In this document: positions 18,424-25,724 of the stretch, in pieces
Position numbering within the stretch: the first letter of the stretch is position 1
How the letters are laid out: each line of letters opens with the position of its first letter
Notes under the pieces: model-generated
What the model was told of the DNA's origin: nothing
The model's database searches: none
What the model saw: only the letters and a program-made list of their open reading frames with translations
Position numbers and translations under genes: made by a program
From: Verrucomicrobiaceae bacterium UBA2429
Lineage (GTDB): Bacteria; Verrucomicrobiota; Verrucomicrobiia; Verrucomicrobiales; Verrucomicrobiaceae
Reading direction: 5' to 3'
Length of the DNA stretch: 64,000 nt
NCBI GenBank assembly: GCA_002343505.1
Contig: DDQZ01000069.1
Coordinates: 7,161-71,160, forward strand

Positions 18424-19851
18424 GTGAAATTCAAGTGCCCGACGTGTGACATGCAACTGAAGGCCGAGCCTGAAATGGCCGGCAAAATCGTCCGCTGCCC
18501 CGGTTGCAACACCAAGCTCAGCATTCCCGCCACCATCGGCGCGCCTCCCCCACCCTCAGGCCTGCCGCCGCCGCCCGACGGCGTGCCCGCCACGGCCAGC
18601 CCTCCACCCCAGGATGCCAGCGCGCCCGGCGAGCAGCCAGGGTCGCACCAGGAGTACCAGGAGTCTTACCAGCAGCAGAGCGCCCGCGGCGGCTGGGAGG
18701 AGGCCGATCCGGCCAACGCCAACATTTTCGCCGCCCTTGGCATCGGGCTCGTGCTCACCCTCACATGGTACGGCATCCTTTATCCCTTCGGCGTCGGCAA
18801 ATATGGCGACCCAGCCGCCAGCACGCTCGACTACATTCACGATCTCTTTTACGAGCGCAGCTGGGTGAACATGCTGGAGACCTTCTTCTTCTTCTTCGCC
18901 ATCGCCATCCTCTGGCTCAAAGGCAAAAAGCTGCGCCATCAAAAGGACGCCATGTACCTCGACGTGCTGCCCACCGACTTCGGCCAGGAGATCAACGGCC
19001 AGAATGTCGGCAGCTTCGTGGACCACCTCTACGGCCTGCCCGGACGCCTGCGCGACAGCATGATGGTCAACCGCATCCGCAAAGGCCTGGAGCTTTTCGA
19101 AGTGCGCCAGAACAACTCCGAGGTGAACACCATGCTCCAGGCGCAGAGCAACATTGACAGCGCCCGCATCGGCGGCAGCTACTCCCTCGTCAAAGTCTTC
19201 CTCTGGGCCATCCCCATCCTCGGCTTCATCGGAACCGTCCTTGGCTTGTCACAGGCCATTGGCAGCATTGACCTGAGCGACACCTCCGATCTGGACAAAA
19301 TCATGGGATCCATCGGCAACGTCACCAGCGGCCTCGGCACCGCATTCGACACCACCCTGCTCGGCCTCGTGCTCGCCCTGTTCCTGAACTTCCCCATCAG
19401 CGCCCTCGCCAAGTCCGAGGATGACAATCTCAACAACATTGACGCCTTCTGCAACGAAGTGCTCCTGCCCCGCCTCAACGACGGCGGCGGAGTGGCCGGC
19501 GGCGACACCGGCGGCCTCATGGACACCCTCGTCAAAGCCGTGGCCAACGCGCAGAAGGAGTTCCTCGTGGACCTCAACGCCCTCTCCGCCAAGATCAAGG
19601 ACTACGCCGACAACCTCGACAAACGCGCCGCCTCCCACCAGGAGCGCGTGGACAGCGAGTTCGCCATGACGCTCAACCGCATGAGGGAGGACCTCACCAA
19701 CGCCGTCAAAGACAGCGTCAAGACCACCACCGAGTACACGCGCGCCCTCTCCACCGGCATCCAGGGCCTCAACAACGTGCTCACCGAGCTTGGCGGCAAG
19801 CAAATCCTCATCCACCAAGTCAAAAAGAAAGGCTGGTTCAGCAGGGACTAA
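18424..19851 (+). CDS. Zinc-ribbon MotA/TolQ/ExbB-family proton channel protein
   Basis: 475 residues. The start is a GTG at 18424 with AAGGAG at 18410-18415, one of the few clear Shine-Dalgarno sites here. Residues 1-35 form a zinc ribbon (CPTC ... CPGC), followed by a Pro-rich linker to about residue 85. Two hydrophobic segments come next (~100-120, ~150-170), then the MotA/ExbB signature helices 'FLWAIPILGFIGTVLGLSQA' and 'GLGTAFDTTLLGLVLALFLN' (about 258-325). The C-terminal ~100 residues are a coiled coil. Known family members form pentameric ion channels that power MotB, ExbD, TolR or ZorB. The two genes downstream supply ExbD/MotB-like partners. Confidence 0.85.
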   Translation: MKFKCPTCDMQLKAEPEMAGKIVRCPGCNTKLSIPATIGAPPPPSGLPPPPDGVPATASPPPQDASAPGEQPGSHQEYQESYQQQSARGGWEEADPANANIFAALGIGLVLTLTWYGILYPFGVGKYGDPAASTLDYIHDLFYERSWVNMLETFFFFFAIAILWLKGKKLRHQKDAMYLDVLPTDFGQEINGQNVGSFVDHLYGLPGRLRDSMMVNRIRKGLELFEVRQNNSEVNTMLQAQSNIDSARIGGSYSLVKVFLWAIPILGFIGTVLGLSQAIGSIDLSDTSDLDKIMGSIGNVTSGLGTAFDTTLLGLVLALFLNFPISALAKSEDDNLNNIDAFCNEVLLPRLNDGGGVAGGDTGGLMDTLVKAVANAQKEFLVDLNALSAKIKDYADNLDKRAASHQERVDSEFAMTLNRMREDLTNAVKDSVKTTTEYTRALSTGIQGLNNVLTELGGKQILIHQVKKKGWFSRD

Positions 19852-19872
19852 CCCTTTGTCACTCAACCCATC

Positions 19873-20763
19873 ATGGCACAGCGGCGCGCGTCATCCGAGA
19901 ACGAAGTCTCGCTCTTCCCCTTCCTGAGCATCCTCGCATGTCTCATCGGGGCGCTCGTGCTCATCATCGTCGTTCTCGTGGTGGCCCAGGCCGGCAAGGC
20001 CGAGGGTCGCACCGCCGAGGAGATCCGCATGGCCCAGGACTACCAGCGCATGCAGAAGGAGATCGAGGAGCGCAAGGAGCTGGACTTGATCCTCAAGGAA
20101 AAACTGGCCGAGCTGGAGAAACTCCAGGAGGAGGTCAAAGAGAAGGAGCAGCGCTACATCAAGCTGCGCAAGCTGCTCGACTCCTCCAAGGAGATCAAAG
20201 AGCAGAACCTGCTCATCAGCCAGCAGCTCCAGAAGGAGCTCGACAGCCTGCTGGTGGAAATAGACGGCCTCAAAAAGCAGCAGACCGAGTCGAAAACCGA
20301 GATCGAAAAACTGCTCGCCGAAATCAAGGCGCGCCAGGTGCCGGAGGACAAGAAAGTGCCGCCCGTCGTTGTGCAGCCCTCAGGCTCCGGCATGGCGGAG
20401 AGCACCAGGGTTTACTTCGTCGAGTGCAGCGCCGGAGCCCTCAAAATCCTCGGCGCCTGGGGCGAGGACTACCGCCTCGGCGCCACCGCCGAGATCGTCG
20501 TGGCCGACGCCGCCTACAACCACTTCCTCTTCGAGGTGGCCAAGGACAAAAACTCCCTCATTCTCTTCCTCATCCGGGACGACGGCCAGGGCCCCTTCAA
20601 CAACGGCGCAGGCCGCGCTTCCAACGATTACAAAATCCGCGTCGGCAAGCTGCCCATCCCCGGGCGCGGGCAGCTCGATCTCGCCCTTTTCGACAAGTAT
20701 CGCGGCAAGATAGACCCTCCCGTCCCTGGCGCGCCCGTGCCCGAGCCGGCAGCCAACCCCTGA
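19873..20763 (+). CDS. ExbD/MotB-like membrane protein with coiled coil (lacks membrane Asp)
   Basis: 296 residues. One transmembrane helix at about residues 14-40 ('SLFPFLSILACLIGALVLII'), a long charged coiled coil at ~50-165, then a ~110-residue globular domain. The position where ExbD/MotB proteins carry the proton-binding aspartate ('TPLVDVV') reads PFLS here, with serine at residue 19. It begins 21 bp after the channel gene and is followed after 12 bp by a second, different member. Likely the peptidoglycan- or cargo-facing partner of the stator. Family assignment is by topology and context. Confidence 0.75.
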   Translation: MAQRRASSENEVSLFPFLSILACLIGALVLIIVVLVVAQAGKAEGRTAEEIRMAQDYQRMQKEIEERKELDLILKEKLAELEKLQEEVKEKEQRYIKLRKLLDSSKEIKEQNLLISQQLQKELDSLLVEIDGLKKQQTESKTEIEKLLAEIKARQVPEDKKVPPVVVQPSGSGMAESTRVYFVECSAGALKILGAWGEDYRLGATAEIVVADAAYNHFLFEVAKDKNSLILFLIRDDGQGPFNNGAGRASNDYKIRVGKLPIPGRGQLDLALFDKYRGKIDPPVPGAPVPEPAANP

Positions 20764-20775
20764 CCCGCACAGATC

Positions 20776-22320
20776 ATGGCCAAGAAAAAACAGGACTCCT
20801 CCGAGTTGAATCTCGACTCCCTGATGGATGCCGTCACCAATGTCGTCGGCGTGCTCATGATCGTCTTCGTCATGATGGCGATCAACACCGCCAAGATGGT
20901 CCAGAAAATCCTCACCGACCTGCCCCCCGTCACCGAGGAGCAGCACCAGCAGATGGTCCAGCAGATCAAAGAGCTGCCACCGCCGCCCGCCGACCCAGAA
21001 AAAATCGAGGAGCAGAAAAAAAAGGCTCAGCAGGACTTGAAAAAAGTCGTCGAGGAACTCAAAACCATAGACACATCCGAGATGGCCGCTCAGATGAAGT
21101 TCATGGACTTGGATACCTTCCGCAAGCAGCTGGAGGAGGCCAAAAAGACCCGGGAGAAAGAAAAAGGCGAGGTGGACAAGCTCATCACCGAAATTGAGCG
21201 GCTCAAGGCCCTGCTCGATGAAACCCCCGTCTATCAGCCGCCGCCGCCCACCTATGTCCGCCTGCCCAACCCGCGCCCCTACCCGGAGAAGCCCAACGAG
21301 ACGCGCATCCTCGTCGCCCGCCAGGGCGTGGTGCATTTCAATCAGGACGCATTTTTAAAACCCATTCTCGACGGACTCGACAAAGCCAGAAACCAGCTTT
21401 TTTACCGCGACGCCAAGATCGAGCCTTTCGCCGACATGCTCGGCAAAATCTACGGCACCCCCGCCGCCGCCCAGCAGGCATGGGCGGAGATCGCGCCCTT
21501 TGTCGGCACCTTCCAGATGGAAAACGTGGCCAAAGCGCACAAAGCCCTCGCAGCCGCCGACATGCCCGCCACCCGCCAGGTGCTCACAGCCCTGGGGGAC
21601 ATATCCATCGTCGTGCGTTCCAACATGGACGCGGTCGCCGAGGCCATGGTCGCCGCCGCCACCGGCGACTTGACCAAATGGACCGCGCTCGATCCCTCGC
21701 GCGATCCGACCAAACCCACCATCCAGGCCGTTGCCGGAGAGGGCAGGATCACTTTCACCTGGGGTTCCCAGGCCGTGGATGTGAAAAACAACACGCGCGA
21801 CATCCAGAGCTACTTCATCAAGGACCTGGCCGGCCTGGACAGCATCAAGGGCAAGAGCAAAGACAAAGTCATTTACGACGCCTTCGCCATCCGCTCCATG
21901 CTCGAGCGCGCCGCCACGAACCCGACCTTCAGCGGCCCCTTCACCCTCGTGCCCGCCATCCGGCCCGGCGCCACCCTGGTGCAGATGCAGCTCACACCGA
22001 AGGCCGGCGCGGGAGAGACTCTCGACCAGATGCGCAACGAAGGCTCCTCCTACCAGCGCATGCTGCGCGCGCTCAAGGCCGACCCGAACGGCGTGGCCCT
22101 CTTTCAGGTCATGAACAACGCCTTCGACACCTACCTGGAGGCGCGCAAGATCGCCGACGAAACTGGTGTGCCCGCCTCCTGGGAGTTTCTTGCGGGACTT
22201 GATCTGACTCTCAATGTCACCGGCTACGAGGTGCAGCGCTTCGCCCTCGTGCCAGGCGCCGCGCGCGGCAAAGGCGACCCCGGCATCCGCATCGGCGCGC
22301 CGAAACGCACGCTCGACTGA
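20776..22320 (+). CDS. ExbD/MotB-like membrane protein with coiled coil (keeps membrane Asp)
   Basis: 514 residues. N-terminus 'ELNLDSLMDAVTNVVGVLMI' places an aspartate (D18) at the head of the single transmembrane helix, as in ExbD and MotB. A Gln/Lys/Glu-rich coiled coil spans roughly residues 50-150, then a Pro-rich hinge ('YQPPPPTYVRLP') and a ~330-residue globular domain that I do not recognise; it lacks the OmpA-type peptidoglycan-binding motif. It is the last of three tightly spaced genes, so it probably forms one machine with the products at 18424 and 19873. Confidence 0.75.
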   Translation: MAKKKQDSSELNLDSLMDAVTNVVGVLMIVFVMMAINTAKMVQKILTDLPPVTEEQHQQMVQQIKELPPPPADPEKIEEQKKKAQQDLKKVVEELKTIDTSEMAAQMKFMDLDTFRKQLEEAKKTREKEKGEVDKLITEIERLKALLDETPVYQPPPPTYVRLPNPRPYPEKPNETRILVARQGVVHFNQDAFLKPILDGLDKARNQLFYRDAKIEPFADMLGKIYGTPAAAQQAWAEIAPFVGTFQMENVAKAHKALAAADMPATRQVLTALGDISIVVRSNMDAVAEAMVAAATGDLTKWTALDPSRDPTKPTIQAVAGEGRITFTWGSQAVDVKNNTRDIQSYFIKDLAGLDSIKGKSKDKVIYDAFAIRSMLERAATNPTFSGPFTLVPAIRPGATLVQMQLTPKAGAGETLDQMRNEGSSYQRMLRALKADPNGVALFQVMNNAFDTYLEARKIADETGVPASWEFLAGLDLTLNVTGYEVQRFALVPGAARGKGDPGIRIGAPKRTLD

Positions 22321-22361
22321 GCCTGATGTGCGGGCATTGGCCGCTCAAACAGCCAGGATCA

Positions 22362-23579
22362 TCACCGTTGAAGGCATGCGTGCTCAGCGGCCATGCGCCC
22401 GGCCGCCTCCCCCGTGGCCATGCAGGTGCCCATGACACGCACCGAGGCCAGCGCCTCATGGTCGGCGGAGAGGCAGCGTCCGGCGAAAAACAACCCCGGC
22501 GCATCGGAACGGCGCAGGCAGCGCGCCGGGATGCCCGCGGGCTCCGCCCGCTCAAAAAAGCGGAACTTCGGCCCGCGCGCATTCTCCCTTTTCTCCATCG
22601 GCCAGCCAGCCAGCGCCACCTCGTCGTCAAAACGCGCGCAGGCGGCCAGCTCATCTCCCGTCAGCACATGATCACCCGCGTAGCAGTCGCTCTCGCGAAT
22701 GCCAGCCTGCGCTGGCAGCACGGGCGGCGGGCATTGGGCGAAATCGGGATGCGCCGCGCGCAGCTCACGCCACAGCGCCAGCGCCACAGTGCGGCCCTCC
22801 GCCTCCACACCTGCGCGTTTGGCGGGATCCAGGGGATCCCATTCATCCTGCCCTGCCTCCAGGTCCACCGTGAGAAAAACCTCGCCTTTGAAAGGGGACG
22901 CGCGGAACCCCGCGCCGAGCGCGGCCGCTGGCAGGCGGCCTTCCTGCACCGCGCGGACGATTCTGCCGCCCAGGTTCAGCCTCCAGGTGTCATCCTGACC
23001 GCCGCTGACATGATGAAACGCGCACACATAAGCCGGACGGTAAAGCCGCGCCGCTCTTGGCAGCAGCCAGCCGGGACACCCCGCGAGGCGCGCGCCGGAG
23101 GCATCACCCGTGCAGTCCACCAAAGCGCGGGCGGCTAGCACCTGCCGCGCGCCTTTCCCCGCCGCCTCCAGTTCCCATCCCCCCCCCACCCGGCGCAGCG
23201 CGGTCCATTCCACACCGCTCAGCCGGGTCAGCAGCGGCTCGGTGGAGCACAACTCATCAGCAATGCCCGCGAACAACGACGGGTGCTGGCGCAGGACATA
23301 GACTTTCCCCATCAGGTCGGGCGCGGTCTGGCCGGTGACCTCCATCATGCGCGCTCCGATCTCCGCCGGCACTCCCGCATTGAGCCAGGCCCATGGACGC
23401 GAGACGTCCGGATGAAAAAGCCCGCAGAACGTGTGGACGAGCGCCTGCGCGCCCATGCCGCCCAGCAGGGAATGACGCTCCAGCAGCAGCGTGCGCGCGC
23501 CCGCGCGCGCCGCCGCGAGCGCGGCGGCGGTGCCCGCGCTGCCGCCTCCGGCCACGATGACATCCCATGAACCGCTCAT
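22362..23579 (-). CDS. FAD-dependent oxidoreductase
   Basis: 405 residues. N-terminal Rossmann motif VIVAGGGSAGTAAALAAAR and the 'LLERHSLLGGMG' segment mark the FAD_oxidored/GlcD-independent flavoprotein class. C-terminal 'PGLFFAGRCLSADHEALASV' contacts FAD and ends in 'GEAAGRMA'. The ATG at 23579 overlaps the stop of the acyl carrier protein gene (ATGA), so the two are translationally coupled. This suggests oxidation or desaturation of a carrier-bound substrate. The longer open frame upstream runs through the carrier gene and is not real. Confidence 0.8.
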   Translation of the reverse strand: MSGSWDVIVAGGGSAGTAAALAAARAGARTLLLERHSLLGGMGAQALVHTFCGLFHPDVSRPWAWLNAGVPAEIGARMMEVTGQTAPDLMGKVYVLRQHPSLFAGIADELCSTEPLLTRLSGVEWTALRRVGGGWELEAAGKGARQVLAARALVDCTGDASGARLAGCPGWLLPRAARLYRPAYVCAFHHVSGGQDDTWRLNLGGRIVRAVQEGRLPAAALGAGFRASPFKGEVFLTVDLEAGQDEWDPLDPAKRAGVEAEGRTVALALWRELRAAHPDFAQCPPPVLPAQAGIRESDCYAGDHVLTGDELAACARFDDEVALAGWPMEKRENARGPKFRFFERAEPAGIPARCLRRSDAPGLFFAGRCLSADHEALASVRVMGTCMATGEAAGRMAAEHACLQR

Positions 23580-23854
23580 ACCGGGAAAGGCGGGCGGTGA
23601 AGACTGCCAAGCCATTCCGCCAGCGCGTCCGCCGAGGCGAAGCGGTCGCGCGTCACCTGCTCTGCCGGGATGCGGATGCCAAAGTCGCGCTCGATGAGAA
23701 TCATGAGCCGCATCATCGCCAGCGAGTCCATACCGCAGGCAAAAAGATCGCACTGCCCGGTCAGCGGATTTTCCGGCTCGATGACACCCTCCTCCCGCAT
23801 GAGCCGGATCAGGGCGGGGACGGAGATGCGGGTGGCGTTTTCTGCTTCGGACAT
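23576..23854 (-). CDS. Acyl/peptidyl carrier protein
   Basis: 92 residues. The phosphopantetheine attachment serine lies in 'CGMDSLAMMRLMILIERDFG', matching the GxDS(L/M) consensus followed by helix 2. It carries acyl or aminoacyl groups as thioesters. It is not next to fatty-acid synthase genes, so it is a dedicated carrier rather than housekeeping AcpP. It overlaps the FAD oxidoreductase by 4 bp. Confidence 0.85.
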   Translation of the reverse strand: MSEAENATRISVPALIRLMREEGVIEPENPLTGQCDLFACGMDSLAMMRLMILIERDFGIRIPAEQVTRDRFASADALAEWLGSLHRPPFPV

Positions 23855-23908
23855 TGCTGAAGAATGGTGGATGCGCGCATGAGTGGCAACCGCTGGATGA
23901 GGCGTCGC

Positions 23909-25627
23909 TCAATGCCGGCGGCCGCGCTTTAGGGGCTGGGCGGGTTTGTGCAGCTCCAGGAATTTTTCCTCCGCCTCGAGCGTGCCTATCAGGAACATGC
24001 GTCCTCCGGCCGGCATCAGCAGTTCCGGCCCGGGATTGATCTCGCGCCTTCCTCGCGACTCGACAGCAATGACCGTGCAGCCTGTCTGGGAGCGGATCTC
24101 CAGCTCGCCAAGCCGGCGGCCGGCGACGGATTCCGGGATCGGCGCGGGAAAGACGTTCACACCCTCGGCCAGCAGCAGGTGGTCGCCGCCGCGGAGCAGG
24201 TTGAAGACCGTGTTCGCGCCCATGGAGGAGTAGGAGAGCACCAGGTCCGCGCCGGCTCGCAGGAGGGTCTTGAGATTACGGTCCAGGGTGCTGCGGGCCA
24301 GGATTTGCCAGTTGCTGCGCAGGCGGCGGAAGAAGATGGTCAGCGCCACATTGGTGTCGTCATCGTGCGTGGTGATGATGAGTGTCGTGGCCTCGCGCGC
24401 GGCGGCTTTTTTCAGCACATCCATCTGAGTGGCGTCGCCGATGACCGCCTCCGGGTGCCCGGCCACGCGCTCGGGAATTTTTTCGATGATCGTCGTCTGG
24501 ATGCCCAGATCCCGCAGCACGCGGCTGGTGGCGCGGCCCACCCGCCCGCCGCCAATGATGAGCACGCGCGGCTTGCTCGTGGTGTCGTTGGGAAAAGCGG
24601 CATTGTAGCGGTCGAGCTGCTCGCGCGTGCCCGCGAGCACGAAGATGGTGTCCGTCCGGATCATCATGTCCGCCTCCGCCACCGCGAGGCGTCCGTGGTC
24701 CCAGACACCGATGACACTCACTCCCGTGCGGGTGCGCAGGCCGCTCTGCGCCAGCGTCTGTCCGGCCAGCGGCGTGCCGTGCGCGGCAGCCTCGGCGATG
24801 AGCAGTCCGTCGAGATTGCCGATGACATGCGCGTCCGAGTCCCGGATGCTCACCCGCCGCGCCAGCGCGGAGCCCATCATCTCCTCCAGGCGCAGCACAA
24901 GCGTGGCGCCTGCCAGCTCCAGGACATCGCGCGCAGAGTCCGAGGAGGCGGAGGCCACAATGGGCACGCGCTCCGCGAGCTCGCGCGCGGTGAAGGTGGC
25001 GTTGGTGTTGATGACATCCGCTCGTGTCGCCACAAGCATGGCGGCCTGCTCGACACGCATGCGGCGGTAAGTCTCAGGGTCGTCGAGATCACCCACCGCC
25101 ACGCGCACGCCGCGCTCGTCGAGGTCCAGCGCCTCCTGGAGAGTGGGGCAGAGCACCACATAGGGATGGCCGTATTTTTCCAGCATGGGGATCAGCGTCG
25201 TGGCGAGCGGCCCGTGGTCGGTCAGGATCACATGCCCGCTGGTGGAGGCCGGCAGCTCGCGCGGCGCCTTGGCCGCCGCCTGGGCGCGCATCCAGGGCGC
25301 GTAAAAGAACTCGATGAAGGTGAAGGGCAGCAGCACCAGCATGAAGACAACGCCCGAGCACAGCACCACCACGGAGAACAGGCGCCCCAGATCGCCCTGA
25401 AAGGTGATGTCTCCGAAGCCCAGGGTCGTCATCACCGTCAGCGTCCAGTACAGCCCCGTGATCCACGAGTGCTCCTGCCCCTCGCGCACCATGAGCACAT
25501 GAAAGAGCAGGCTGAACACAGCCACCAGCCCCGCCAGCACGAGGATCAGGTTTGCCAGCGCGCGCAGGTTGGTGCGGCTGGTCCGGTTTTCCATCACCGG
25601 ATTGAGGACGGCAAGCAGGGCTTTCAT
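23909..25627 (-). CDS. Potassium channel with two RCK (TrkA) domains
   Basis: 572 residues. Two transmembrane helices (about residues 25-45 and 75-105) flank a pore loop with the selectivity filter 'TLGFGDI'. Two TrkA-N Rossmann domains follow (~120-240 and ~330-450, the second with 'VLIIGGGRVGRATSRVLRD') with TrkA-C domains after each. It conducts K+ across the cytoplasmic membrane under NAD(H) or nucleotide control. An ATG at 25627 was preferred over a TTG at 25663 because it gives the natural N-terminus just before the first helix. It lies between polysaccharide and carrier-protein genes in a long minus-strand run. Confidence 0.9.
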   Translation of the reverse strand: MKALLAVLNPVMENRTSRTNLRALANLILVLAGLVAVFSLLFHVLMVREGQEHSWITGLYWTLTVMTTLGFGDITFQGDLGRLFSVVVLCSGVVFMLVLLPFTFIEFFYAPWMRAQAAAKAPRELPASTSGHVILTDHGPLATTLIPMLEKYGHPYVVLCPTLQEALDLDERGVRVAVGDLDDPETYRRMRVEQAAMLVATRADVINTNATFTARELAERVPIVASASSDSARDVLELAGATLVLRLEEMMGSALARRVSIRDSDAHVIGNLDGLLIAEAAAHGTPLAGQTLAQSGLRTRTGVSVIGVWDHGRLAVAEADMMIRTDTIFVLAGTREQLDRYNAAFPNDTTSKPRVLIIGGGRVGRATSRVLRDLGIQTTIIEKIPERVAGHPEAVIGDATQMDVLKKAAAREATTLIITTHDDDTNVALTIFFRRLRSNWQILARSTLDRNLKTLLRAGADLVLSYSSMGANTVFNLLRGGDHLLLAEGVNVFPAPIPESVAGRRLGELEIRSQTGCTVIAVESRGRREINPGPELLMPAGGRMFLIGTLEAEEKFLELHKPAQPLKRGRRH

Positions 25628-25724
25628 CAGTGTGGATTGTGCCGCTGCACGCCTGCTTGGCAAAAGGGAATCGCATCCTGCGGCAGGCGCGGGGGGCTTT
25701 GCGGCATGGCAGCAAAGTCACACC

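Noticed and set aside
18424..22320. Zorya type I/II defence system
   Set aside because: Only the MotA-like core fits; there is no ZorC/ZorD-type helicase or nuclease and the MotB-like proteins lack an OmpA domain.
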